This document shows positions 1 through 8,142 of a DNA stretch of 64,000 nt, piece by piece. The notes beneath the pieces are model-generated. The model saw nothing but the letters and a program-made list of their open reading frames with translations. It did not search any database and was not told where the DNA came from. The position numbers and the translations under genes were made by a program. Within the stretch, counting starts at the first letter, position 1, and the number at the start of each line of letters is the position of its first letter. This DNA comes from Ferruginibacter sp. Lineage in GTDB: Bacteria; Bacteroidota; Bacteroidia; Chitinophagales; Chitinophagaceae. The DNA is taken from assembly GCA_025362235.1 (NCBI GenBank), contig JANYGZ010000011.1, positions 1 to 64,000 of the forward strand. The letters are read 5' to 3'.

Positions 1-990
1 CATCTTTTGATTGCTTATAACAGGTGGTAATTTGCCACTATATTTTGCAATTATCTCTTTTACAAATCTGTGGAGAGGTATTACTACAAGTTCAGAAGTC
101 TTTTCAGTTCTTACCCTTATTTGGCTTCCATTATTAATGATATTCTCTGGCTGTACCTGAATTAAATCTGAAAACCTCAATCCAGTATAACAGGCAATAA
201 TAAATAAGTCCCTTACCTTATCTAAACGAATATCTTGGGTAAGTTCAAGGTTATAAATTCTTAATATTTCATCCTGTGAAAGGTAAATTTTATCTACCTG
301 CTCTTCTGTTACTTTAAAATTCCTATTTCGATAATCTAGATTTTTGGTTAAGTTCCTATCTACAGCCTCATTCATAAATATTTTTATAGCCTTTATAAAA
401 CCCCCAATAGTATTTTTTGCATAGTTTTTTCTTGTAATGATTTTTTCTTGCCCTACCCTATTAATGATTTTTGTATAACCCTTTTTATTCAGGTATTGAA
501 TAAACTTATTATAAAATTCCATATTGATGGTATCAAAATCAATTTCTGTGTATGTTGCATTTTTAAATTCCACCAACTTACTTAAAGTTTGTTCCCATTT
601 TTTTATGGTGTTTGGTTTTCTATTTGACGTACTAATCATTTCAGAAACCAATTTCAAGAAGGTAGTTTTTTGTCCATATTCCTTTTTGTATAAGGCTTTA
701 TCTAACGCATCTTTTAATTTATAGGGAGTTGGTGACCTTTTAGCATTAATAAGGTCGCTATGAGTTTCTTTTACCGCTATAGTTAGAATGTTTAGGGTGT
801 TATTAAGGCTGGCATAAGTAGGAAATGATTTTGTTTCCTTTGCTCTTTGTTTTTCTTCGTTCCAATATTTCGGTTTAATTTTCTGCCCAGTTGAATATTT
901 TAGCCTTTGGTTATTAAATCTAAAAATTAGATATATCAAAGTAGGCTCTAGGCTTGTAGGTTCTTTTAATACAAATTTGGCGTCAGGCAT
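1..990 (-). CDS. Tyrosine recombinase / phage-type integrase (3' end cut by window)
   Basis: An open frame of 330 codons starts with ATG at 990 and runs off the left edge without a stop. The N-terminal ~95 residues fit the arm-binding domain of Bacteroidetes integrases (motif KPKYWNEEKQRA). Residues ~100-215 fit the SAM-like core-binding domain. Near residue 268 the motif ACYTGLRFSDL carries the first catalytic arginine of the tyrosine recombinase fold. The remaining catalytic residues (HxxR and the nucleophilic tyrosine) would lie outside the window. A TATATTTG box 14 bases upstream supports the start. The gene reads away from a tRNA-3'-like sequence at ~1171, the usual position of an integrase at the end of an integrated island or conjugative element. 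Family assignment is firm; the type of element is inferred. Confidence 0.9.
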   Translation of the reverse strand, partial: MPDAKFVLKEPTSLEPTLIYLIFRFNNQRLKYSTGQKIKPKYWNEEKQRAKETKSFPTYASLNNTLNILTIAVKETHSDLINAKRSPTPYKLKDALDKALYKKEYGQKTTFLKLVSEMISTSNRKPNTIKKWEQTLSKLVEFKNATYTEIDFDTINMEFYNKFIQYLNKKGYTKIINRVGQEKIITRKNYAKNTIGGFIKAIKIFMNEAVDRNLTKNLDYRNRNFKVTEEQVDKIYLSQDEILRIYNLELTQDIRLDKVRDLFIIACYTGLRFSDLIQVQPENIINNGSQIRVRTEKTSELVVIPLHRFVKEIIAKYSGKLPPVISNQKM

Positions 991-1004
991 AAGGTAAGTT
1001 TCAA

Positions 1005-1049
1005 CAAATATACAAGTAATTTCTTTTCAGGGGACGGCTCAGGGGACGG
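1005..1049 (-). promoter_or_regulatory. Integrase promoter -7 box and adjacent direct repeats
   Basis: On the minus strand TATATTTG (1005-1012) matches the Bacteroidetes TAnnTTTG -7 element. Just upstream, CAGGGGACGG occurs twice with a 12-base period (1028-1037 and 1040-1049). The repeats could be an operator or integrase arm sites; this is inference. Confidence 0.4.
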
Positions 1050-1170
1050 TTTAGTTTAGTTTCAGTTAATTTTCCCTTACTTCCCCTAATCATTGAAATG
1101 TAGTACAGTAAGCTATAACAGCCGACAGTACTGACTTGTAATAAAACTAAAGTAAAATAAAAAAGTTAGG

Positions 1171-1192
1171 TTCGATACCCGTACGTGGTACA
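1171..1192 (+). other. Putative attachment site: 3' part of a tRNA gene
   Basis: GGTTCGATACCCGT looks like a tRNA T-loop (TTCGATA) and the 3' half of its stem (CCCGT), followed by an acceptor-like stretch and a terminator. The bases before it (TTAGG) do not pair with CCCGT, whereas ACGGG would, so only the 3' end of a tRNA seems present. This is what integration into a tRNA 3' end leaves at the far end of an island. The tRNA identity cannot be read. Confidence 0.35.
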
Positions 1193-1203
1193 AATTATTA
1201 AAC

Positions 1204-1238
1204 AAAGCCTTGATAGTATTTACTGTTAAGGCTTTTTT
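1204..1238 (+). terminator. Rho-independent terminator
   Basis: AAAGCCTT (1204-1211) pairs perfectly with AAGGCTTT (1228-1235), followed by further T residues. It sits just after the tRNA-like 3' end and fits a tRNA terminator. Confidence 0.65.
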
Positions 1239-1281
1239 ATTGTAAGGGGGCGTTGTGAAGTAAATTTTTGGAAGAAATAAT

Positions 1282-2085
1282 TTATTCAACAACTTTATCA
1301 ACATTTGATGCCGGATATATATTTGTGTTTTTTTCTTTCCTGTTATAGATAAAATAAAAGTTGTCAGTTTTTCCAATGAAAATATTTGTCGTGTCGCCTT
1401 TCTTTATTTTCGTTGAATCTGAAAAACTAATTTCAACCCAATTTTTAATCTTCATTTTTGAATCTGTTATTGTTGAATACCTATAACCATTCAAAATAAT
1501 AATTGAAGCAAATAAGCCTGTGATTCCATTCACAATATGCCATTTAGAATATGCTGATATTTCAGGTTTATGAAAAAGGAAATACATTAATAAACCAAAT
1601 AAATATCCGCAAACTGAACACATCACATAATTGGTGATTGAATCGTAATGTCTATTGATTGGATAATCACCAAATAATAAAGGGACGGTAAAAAACACAA
1701 GCGTTAATAATATATAAATGATAAAGGGTGGAATAGTAGTTTTTTCCATCAGATAAAATGAGAACCTAAAAAATGAAAGAAATATTGTAATGAAAATAAT
1801 GCAAATAAATATTGTATCAAATGATGAAACAATAATTTCTGACGCATTAATATAATGTCCAATTTGGATTCCATAATAAATATAAAATGAAAATAGATTG
1901 ACAAATCCCGCAAGCAAAAGATATAAAGCAATTCCCCCGGATAACTTAATTACTTTTTCTATCATTCCGCGAAAATCAATTTTTTCTTGACTTTCAATTT
2001 CTCTCAAGTTTTTTAAATGTTCTCGATGTAAATGATTGCGCTTTTTGTTTGTTTGTTGGTCTTCAGGCGATTTCAATTCTTCCAT
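1282..2085 (-). CDS. Hypothetical multi-pass membrane protein
   Basis: A 267-residue protein. The start is the ATG at 2085 (MEELKSPEDQQ); upstream codons are repeat sequence and offer only TTG. Residues 1-45 are charged and cytoplasmic. At least five hydrophobic segments follow (around residues 46-70, 83-105, 115-135, 150-170 and 185-200). The C-terminal ~60 residues form a soluble, beta-rich tail. No family motif is recognised. It lies between the putative attachment site and a REP-like repeat, so it may be host or island cargo. Nothing in the sequence indicates a substrate or partner. Confidence 0.7.
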   Translation of the reverse strand: MEELKSPEDQQTNKKRNHLHREHLKNLREIESQEKIDFRGMIEKVIKLSGGIALYLLLAGFVNLFSFYIYYGIQIGHYINASEIIVSSFDTIFICIIFITIFLSFFRFSFYLMEKTTIPPFIIYILLTLVFFTVPLLFGDYPINRHYDSITNYVMCSVCGYLFGLLMYFLFHKPEISAYSKWHIVNGITGLFASIIILNGYRYSTITDSKMKIKNWVEISFSDSTKIKKGDTTNIFIGKTDNFYFIYNRKEKNTNIYPASNVDKVVE

Positions 2086-2099
2086 ATTGTTTTTGATAT

Positions 2100-2228
2100 A
2101 CTTCCGGAGCAAGTCTCAATATAACAAACCCTCGTAGGTAAGTCTCTGCAGCACTAGCTTGGGCATATGATGAAGTTACTATTATTTTGGCTCCGTAGCA
2201 CGGCGAGTCGGTTAAGGCCAGACTCGCC
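2100..2228 (+). repeat. Family A REP-like repeat, copy 1
   Basis: Starts with CTTCCGGAGCAAGTCTCAAT, shared with copies at 6197, 9124 and 11077, then GGTAAGTCTCTGCAGCACTA. It ends with a perfect hairpin GGCGAGTC (2202-2209) / GACTCGCC (2221-2228). It directly abuts the histidine-kinase fragment. Confidence 0.8.
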
Positions 2229-2238
2229 TGGGAACAAA

Positions 2239-2676
2239 AGTTACCAGGGCTTAAGGGCAAAAGACAAAACATTGAATACAACAATAAAAACTGATTTTGA
2301 CGAAACCATCGACAACATCAATATCATTCCGCAGGATATTGGGCGGGTAATTTTGAATTTAATCAACAATGCTTTTTATGCGGTTACTGAAAAGAAAAAG
2401 CAAACTGGTGAAAATTATGAACCAACAGTTTCAATAAGCACAAAGAAGATTGGAGATAGAATAGAGATAACAGTAAGTGACCACGGCAATGGCATCCCGC
2501 ATAAAATTATAGATAAAATCTTTCAGCCATTCTTTACCACAAAACCAACAGGCCAAGGAGCTGGCCTTGGTTTGAGTTCGAGTTACGATATTATTAAAGT
2601 GCATGGTGGAGAAATAAAAGTGGAGACCAAGGAGGGAGAAGGAAGTGAGTTTATAATTCAGTTGCAATTACTCTAA
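2239..2676 (+). pseudogene. Histidine kinase fragment (HATPase_c domain only)
   Basis: Only the ATP-binding domain of a sensor histidine kinase remains. Visible are the N box (NLINNAFYA), the G1 box (DHGNGIP), the F box (FFTTKP) and the G2 box (GQGAGLGL), ending normally at TAA. Recognisable kinase sequence begins at YQGLRAKDK (~2242). The upstream dimerisation and sensor regions are missing, and the sequence before it is a REP-like repeat in the same frame. A continuous frame opens at an ATG at 2167 inside the repeat but is unlikely to be a functional start. The simplest reading is a 5' truncation by rearrangement at the repeat. No response regulator is nearby. Confidence 0.8.
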
Positions 2677-2700
2677 ACCCCCGCGGATGGCGGCTGAAAG

Positions 2701-4716
2701 CTATTCCAAATTCATCTTCTTAATCAATGCTTTAAATAGTGGCTCGTTCCGGATGGGATCAAAAGCCGGATCCACTTTTATCCAAAACATATGGACATCC
2801 CGGTTGGCATATCCCAGTTTTAGCTCATTCATAGCTTGGTTGAAATCACCCAGCGCCACATATACCTGTGAAATTCTGTAATGGGACAGGTCAGGATATT
2901 TTTTTAGGGTTTCTTCCAGCAATTTTTTTGCTTTTGCTTTGTCTCCCATTACTGCATAACCATAACTCTGCATTAACTGTGAGTTGTCAAGCTGCTTGTT
3001 ATTGCCCTCAGGAACCTGGTCAAACATTTCTTTTGCCTTGGAGTAAAGATTCTGTTTTAGGTAGATTAATCCAAGCGACCATATGGCCGCATCCCCAGAA
3101 GGCGAAATAGCTTTCATTATTTTAAATTGCATTATTGCGAGGTCATATTTACCTACAAAATAATAATTCCTGGCCAATACCCACCTTGGATAATATATGA
3201 CGGGATTCAGATCAACAGCTTTTTGCATTTCCTTAAGAGCCATTTCTTTCTCGGGTGTGGAATACATAAGAACCAGGCCATAAACCACATGGGCTTGAAA
3301 ATTATTTGGATCGTAACCAATTGCTTTTTCTAAATTCTTCCTCGATCCTTGCCAATCATAATCAAAAACTTGTTGAATAAATCCCAATGTTGTAAGAGCT
3401 TCACTTAATGTAGAGTCCAATAAAAGGGCTTTTTCTACATAAGTTTTTGCTATAGGCATCTGATCCAGTGCATTCGCATTAGCTCTATAACAATCCGCGA
3501 GTCCGGCATAAGCTAGAGCATATTCAGGTTCCAGGTCCTTTGCCATGTTGAAATATACTATTGCGCTATCACCTTTAGAATCGTTCAAAAAGGAACGCCC
3601 TTTAAGATAAAATTTATAAGCATTCACATTTTCGGTATAATGTTTGGAAAGACCCTTTTTTTCTTCCGGTGTTAAATTGGCCTTCAACGCATTCACGATT
3701 TCACTTGCTACATTTGTTTGAATGGATACGAGATCTTTACTGCTATACATAGAATCATAATTCCATAATAGTTTTTTTGTATTTACTTCTGTTAACTCTG
3801 CAATTACATGCACCTTGTCAGCATCCTTTTGTATAGACCCCGATATAATAGCTACTACTCCAAGTTCTTCGGCAATTTCATTCAACGGTTTAGTTGTTTT
3901 TTTTAATGCCCTGACTGAAAACCAGCCAATAACTTTTTGTAATGATGAAATTTTGGAAAGGTTTTTAATTATGTCTTGGGTGATGCCATCTGAAATATAT
4001 TCCTCACTATTATCAGATCCAATATTTTCAAATGGTAAAACAGCAATCGTTTTTTCTCCGGTAAACCCTTTAGGATGAGTAAGATATTTATAAATAAAAA
4101 AGGCAGCGGTCAGCAAAAAAATTATAGCAAGGACACCTATTATTTTTTTCTTCGTTGTTTTTTTTTCTATCTCTTTCAGTTTTCCACTCATCTCTTCCCG
4201 CTTCGGTAGTTTCAATCCTTCATTAGCCAATGCAAAAATCTCCATTGGTTCATCCATATTCTTAAACTCAAAATTTCCTAAAGAGATACATTTGAAATCA
4301 ATCTGATTTTTTATTTTGTCAGCAATTTCTTTTGAAAATAAAATGGTATTTGGCTGGCCAAGAGACTGTATACGGGAGGCAACATTTACACTATCGCCCA
4401 TTACTTTACTGCCTTCAAAAAATACTTCTCCTGAGTGAAGCCCAATCCGCAATGGAACTTCAGGTTCCGCTTGCAACTGTTGCTGAATTTCTATTGCGCA
4501 ATACAGTGCATCTGTAACACTGGGAAAAGTGCAAAGGCTGCCATCGCCATAATCGTTTAGCACTTTGCCATGGTGCATTTCAACGGATTGATTTAATACG
4601 GTTATATAATGCCTGATAACAGCAAGGGCTTTTTGTTCATCCTGCTGCATCATGGCAGTATAACCAACAATATCGGTGAAAAGAATAGCAGCGAGCTGGC
4701 GGTTTTGATTTTGCAT
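2701..4716 (-). CDS. Class III adenylate/guanylate cyclase-domain protein with TPR repeats
   Basis: A 671-residue signalling protein. Residues ~5-165 are a class III cyclase homology domain, with metal-binding FTDIVGYT (Asp15) and DYGDG and the late motif DSVNVASRI. A single transmembrane helix (about 189-212) follows. Residues ~220-345 resemble the FlgO/TolB-like domain found after such cyclases (TIAVLPFENIG, ISDGITQDI). The remainder is tetratricopeptide repeats, ending near residue 670. The topology puts the cyclase in the cytoplasm and the TPR part in the periplasm. It probably makes a cyclic nucleotide in response to an extracytoplasmic signal; substrate preference cannot be assigned. 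It is transcribed alone. Confidence 0.87.
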   Translation of the reverse strand: MQNQNRQLAAILFTDIVGYTAMMQQDEQKALAVIRHYITVLNQSVEMHHGKVLNDYGDGSLCTFPSVTDALYCAIEIQQQLQAEPEVPLRIGLHSGEVFFEGSKVMGDSVNVASRIQSLGQPNTILFSKEIADKIKNQIDFKCISLGNFEFKNMDEPMEIFALANEGLKLPKREEMSGKLKEIEKKTTKKKIIGVLAIIFLLTAAFFIYKYLTHPKGFTGEKTIAVLPFENIGSDNSEEYISDGITQDIIKNLSKISSLQKVIGWFSVRALKKTTKPLNEIAEELGVVAIISGSIQKDADKVHVIAELTEVNTKKLLWNYDSMYSSKDLVSIQTNVASEIVNALKANLTPEEKKGLSKHYTENVNAYKFYLKGRSFLNDSKGDSAIVYFNMAKDLEPEYALAYAGLADCYRANANALDQMPIAKTYVEKALLLDSTLSEALTTLGFIQQVFDYDWQGSRKNLEKAIGYDPNNFQAHVVYGLVLMYSTPEKEMALKEMQKAVDLNPVIYYPRWVLARNYYFVGKYDLAIMQFKIMKAISPSGDAAIWSLGLIYLKQNLYSKAKEMFDQVPEGNNKQLDNSQLMQSYGYAVMGDKAKAKKLLEETLKKYPDLSHYRISQVYVALGDFNQAMNELKLGYANRDVHMFWIKVDPAFDPIRNEPLFKALIKKMNLE

Positions 4717-4774
4717 TGCATGTATTCCATTAGCTATAAACAGGAACAGGCATCTAATATAACTTTTCTATTTG

Positions 4775-4811
4775 ATAAATAAAAAAGGCATTGACAAAAT
4801 TGCCAATGCCT
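4775..4811 (-). terminator. Rho-independent terminator of the outer-membrane protein gene
   Basis: On the minus strand AGGCATTG pairs with CAATGCCT (4804-4811 with 4786-4793) and is followed by TTTTTATTTAT. It lies between the end of the 4887-5984 gene and the start of the cyclase gene. Confidence 0.8.
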
Positions 4812-4886
4812 GTAAGTAATAAAAATAATTTTTAAGCCCGCAGCCCCAGTAATCGCCTCACTTCTGAAAATACTGAAACTAGTTAA

Positions 4887-5984
4887 TTAAAAAGTAAATA
4901 CATATCCAATAAAAACTAAAGTATTTGCAAAATGCCCTGGTGAAACGGTAGGAACCCCCGTAATGGCTTCCTCTCTTTCATCTGGAACAGTTTTTACTGT
5001 TCCTCTATCTACGGGTAGGGTAACATAGCAGTATAAAAAGGAATTTTTAAATTTATAATTAATCCCGGGCTCTACTGAAAAAATATGACCAGCACTTCTA
5101 TGACCATCATTTTGCCCTATAAGGTCATGTGCAGGGGCCCCTTCATAACGCAGCCCTACAGTTGTTACAAGCCTGTTAAATGAAAAATTAGCCCCTGCTC
5201 TAATCGTATAGTTGTCAGGAATACTACCTACATCGTTTGTTGTTGAATGGAATAAAGCTCTAACTTCTGGTGGAATCGAATTTGGAGGGAAAAATGGAAC
5301 AGTATTTTGATCATTTGGATTAATGAGATAGAAAAAATTTCCATACACATTGATGCTGCGGTTAAAATTATAAAAACCGTTTATTTGTGTAATAATGCCA
5401 GTGCCCCCATCACCCAATTGTATCCCTGGGTTCACCGGGGCTAATTCCTTGTATGACTTATCTGTTGCACTGGTATAAAAATAATCTTCTGAGTGATAAT
5501 TACCTGTGGGGAACTTAATACCGAGGCCAAACTGGATATTGCCCTTATTTGAAGCATTAGTATTTAGTAACCATTTGTAGACAGTAAAACGGATATCGCC
5601 TATTCCATAAGCATGGGTGGTGTGAACCTCCCCTGATGCATGTAACAATGCGCCACCTTGCCAATTAACAGCAATAGGCACGTCGACACTAATTGACCAA
5701 TCATGATTCAGTACCCTGCTTAGCTGAATATTCATCGTATAGTCATGAAAGGTAAGGCCACTATCGAGTTCTTTTGGAGTAATATCTGTTTTCCCCTGTA
5801 TAAACGTATAGGCCTGAAAGTACCTGTTGTCTATATCCATCATCCACTTATTATTTGTTTGCCCATAACCTAACTGGGCCAGTTGCCCAAACCCGGCAAT
5901 ATTTCTAATAGCAATGCATCCTTGGGGGAATGCAAAACCAACAAACAATAACAGTATACCAAATAGAATAATAAGCTTTTTCAT
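4887..5984 (-). CDS. Putative outer-membrane beta-barrel protein
   Basis: A 365-residue exported protein. Residues 1-20 are a signal peptide (KKLIILFGILLLFVGFAFPQG). The mature part alternates aromatic and polar residues in short strands (for example YTIRAGANFSFN, FLYCYVTLPVD) and ends in VFIGYVFTF, a C-terminal Phe as in barrels inserted by BAM. It has the look of 'transporter-like' or phenol-degradation-type outer-membrane proteins, but I cannot name a family. It is a single-gene unit with its own terminator downstream. Confidence 0.7.
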   Translation of the reverse strand: MKKLIILFGILLLFVGFAFPQGCIAIRNIAGFGQLAQLGYGQTNNKWMMDIDNRYFQAYTFIQGKTDITPKELDSGLTFHDYTMNIQLSRVLNHDWSISVDVPIAVNWQGGALLHASGEVHTTHAYGIGDIRFTVYKWLLNTNASNKGNIQFGLGIKFPTGNYHSEDYFYTSATDKSYKELAPVNPGIQLGDGGTGIITQINGFYNFNRSINVYGNFFYLINPNDQNTVPFFPPNSIPPEVRALFHSTTNDVGSIPDNYTIRAGANFSFNRLVTTVGLRYEGAPAHDLIGQNDGHRSAGHIFSVEPGINYKFKNSFLYCYVTLPVDRGTVKTVPDEREEAITGVPTVSPGHFANTLVFIGYVFTF

Positions 5985-6196
5985 TTTAGTATTTTTTGGT
6001 TGAGTAAAGTTAAATATTTTATTTTGTAATACCTATTTTGATTGACCTAAATTCCGAAGGCAAATAAAATATCACTGGAGTTTATCTAAAGAAACTTTAA
6101 TAATATTTCTAAAAATATTTGTGTACCTGTGTAACTGGGGTTACCCTTTTACTACTTTTTAGGTAGTGAGTATTTCACCTTTTACATTCGTAAATT

Positions 6197-6300
6197 ACTT
6201 CCGGAGCAAGTCTCAATTTCACAAACCTTCCTTCACAGGTAAGTCTCTGCAGCACTAACTTATGTCTATGGTGGCAGGACTCACCGTTCTACGAAGCGCA
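6197..6300 (+). repeat. Family A REP-like repeat, copy 2 (flanks the RAYT remnant)
   Basis: Carries CTTCCGGAGCAAGTCTCAAT and a bulged hairpin, GGTAAGTCTCTGC (6238-6250) against GCAGGACTCACC (6274-6285), with one unpaired T. It lies directly at the 3' end of the Y1 transposase remnant, as REPs flank RAYT genes. The rest of the 5985-6300 gap holds no recognisable promoter. Confidence 0.8.
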
Positions 6301-6873
6301 ATATTATTCTTTAAAATTACTGTTTAAATTAATATCATCAAGCTCACGAAAATTCATTACAGGATATTTTCCCTGCTCGCCACAAATATAAAACTTAGCT
6401 GAACTGTCGGGGTATTCAATTGCATTTATAGAAAGCTGCCACTTGGCTACAAAAGGATTGTTGTAAATGTAATTCAACTTTTGCAAAATAAATTCGTTGC
6501 CATTGCATTCCTTCCTCCCGATAAAAACCGGGACAGGATTCAAAACTATCTTCCCAAACTTCATGCAACTTGGCTTTCTTTTTATCACTGCTGTTTACTG
6601 CGTCTTGTAACCGCTTTAAAATATCATGCTCACCTTGTTGTTCCAGTCTTTTTATTATTTCATAGCCGGTAAATCTTTTACCATCACCAATTATTTTATT
6701 GATGCGTTTTTTGTTTTTGTAAACGCTATCGTTGCATGTACATGATTGGGCATGATGACATATCCAGTTATAAAATGCCTTTTTGATTTCAGGTAATCAA
6801 ACCAATGATATACTGCATCATAACTTTTGGTAATTTCAAATAAATGCAGCCAATTGAAGCAGGTAAAAGTTTA
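6301..6873 (-). pseudogene. Decayed REP-associated tyrosine transposase (RAYT, Y1/HUH family)
   Basis: Reading the minus strand across frames gives a recognisable Y1 transposase of the IS200-like/RAYT type. It shows FNWLHLFEITKSYDAVYHW, then GYVIMPNHVHATIAF with the HUH motif (HVH, ~6733-6770), then GDGKRFTGYEIIKRLEQQ, and finally QKLNYIYNNPFVAKW and SSAKFYICGEQGKYPV near the C terminus. The stop is at 6304-6306. The three parts lie in different frames, so at least two frameshifts are present, and the N terminus before the FTCFNW region is missing (breakpoint ~6873). RAYTs recognise REP hairpins, and one lies immediately downstream (6238-6285). The gene is almost certainly inactive. Confidence 0.8.
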
Positions 6874-6881
6874 GTTACGGT

Positions 6882-6935
6882 GGGGTTTTCGCCTTGTTAA
6901 TTATTAATTGCAACAACTGTTAATGGCGAAACCCC
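6882..6935. repeat. Long inverted repeat at the broken end of the RAYT remnant
   Basis: GGGGTTTTCGCC (6882-6893) pairs with GGCGAAACCCC (6925-6935), leaving one bulged T. The loop is AT-rich. The rest of 6936-7241 contains no gene or clear signal. Confidence 0.6.
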
Positions 6936-7241
6936 GACGCATAATACTGTTGTAATTAAATGCGTCCAATCGTTGTGTTTGTGTTGTCAAATAATGGTAT
7001 CCGTTCTGCACAGGTAAATCTAATAAAATAAATAGAGAAGCATCGCTATGCTTTAGCTTTATTGCCATTGTATAAAAGTATAAAAATATTTTTAGGGCAG
7101 ATGCTCTTTATGGCTCTTTCAAATGTCGGGAGCCCCGCACGGGACTGAAATCATCAACTGAAATGACGGCAGATATTGGACTGTCGAATTTGACCAGGAA
7201 AAGATTCTAAGTTATCCCAACAATCGTTATACACAAGACGT

Positions 7242-7271
7242 AAAAAAAGCAGCTATTCAGCTGCTTTTTTT
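7242..7271 (-). terminator. Strong bidirectional terminator
   Basis: AAAAAAAGCAGCT and AGCTGCTTTTTTT form a perfect hairpin with a four-base ATTC loop. It ends transcription of the 7292-7897 gene on the minus strand and could also act on the plus strand. Confidence 0.8.
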
Positions 7272-7291
7272 ATATTGAATGGTCTACGGAA

Positions 7292-7897
7292 TTAATTTCC
7301 CTTTGCATCCTTTGAAAGGTCCTTTTTGTCTTCCTTCAAGTCTTTTTTATCCTTGTTCAAATCTTTTTTGTCTTTGTTTAAGTCTTTTACATCGTTATGT
7401 TTGTCCTCCTTGTCTTCCTTCAGGTCCTTCTTATCCTTGTTTAAATCATTCTTGTCTTTATTCAGCTCTTTTACATCATGATTTTTATCAGCCTTGTCTA
7501 CCCGCAGATCCTTTTTTGTAGCCTTTATTTCTGCATCATCTTTCTTTGCATCTTTATAATCTTTTTGACTGATATCTTTATTACGGTCTTTTTCTTCCGC
7601 AGTCAATTGTTTTTTATCAGCATTGATATCATTCCGGTCTTTACTGATGTCTTTGGAATCTTTATTGATATCTTTAGAATCTTTGCTGACGTCCTTCCTG
7701 TCCTTGGCTATATCTTTTTTGTCCTTAGCGACATCATTGCGGTCATGATTTATATCCTTTTTGTCTTTGTTAATATCATGTTGGTCATGATGCATCTCAT
7801 GCATCTTGGGTGCACCGCTATGGTGGTTGCTTTGAGCGCCGGCGTTACCAGCAGCACAAATTAAAACGGTAGCAAGAAATAATAATTTACTGTTCAT
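7292..7897 (-). CDS. Exported Lys/Asp-rich heptad-repeat protein
   Basis: A 201-residue protein with a signal peptide (residues 1-21, cleavage after AGA) and a short His-rich stretch (residues ~24-42). An almost unbroken series of seven-residue units of the form xKDxKD(I/V/L) runs to the end. Each heptad has one hydrophobic residue and several Lys/Asp. The last part holds a 28-residue tandem duplication (units beginning DKADKNH and DKEDKHN). This should form a highly charged helical rod. No enzyme motif is present. Possible roles are metal or water binding, or a periplasmic spacer; none is shown. The repeats also create a long antisense open frame, which is an artefact of codon composition. 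Confidence 0.75.
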   Translation of the reverse strand: MNSKLLFLATVLICAAGNAGAQSNHHSGAPKMHEMHHDQHDINKDKKDINHDRNDVAKDKKDIAKDRKDVSKDSKDINKDSKDISKDRNDINADKKQLTAEEKDRNKDISQKDYKDAKKDDAEIKATKKDLRVDKADKNHDVKELNKDKNDLNKDKKDLKEDKEDKHNDVKDLNKDKKDLNKDKKDLKEDKKDLSKDAKGN

Positions 7898-8142
7898 AGT
7901 TGTTATTTTTGTTTGTGAAATAAATAAGTTTTATAATAGACCTGTCGAGATCGTCAAGGTTTAACGAACAATAAAAATATTTATTTTACGATTAGGTTGC
8001 AAGGGCAATATCTAAGGATTATTGCACCAGGGCATTATAGGGGTATAAATAAATATTGTTTGCATTAAACCCAAGGTAAAAAATTCAATCTATATGCCTT
8101 AAACACTTTTTTAAACTACTTACTTAACAAACCATTAACCAA

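Noticed and set aside
1165-1192. Complete tRNA gene
   Set aside because: No anticodon arm, D arm or matching 5' acceptor strand is present upstream; only the 3' end looks tRNA-like.
2167-2241. Use of the ATG at 2167 as a real start of a short histidine kinase
   Set aside because: The first ~25 codons are REP-like repeat sequence, so the frame is an accident of the junction.
7478-7864. Long plus-strand open frame opposite the Lys/Asp-rich protein
   Set aside because: It is created by the repeated codons of the minus-strand gene, encodes an Ile/Phe-rich improbable sequence and has no start context.
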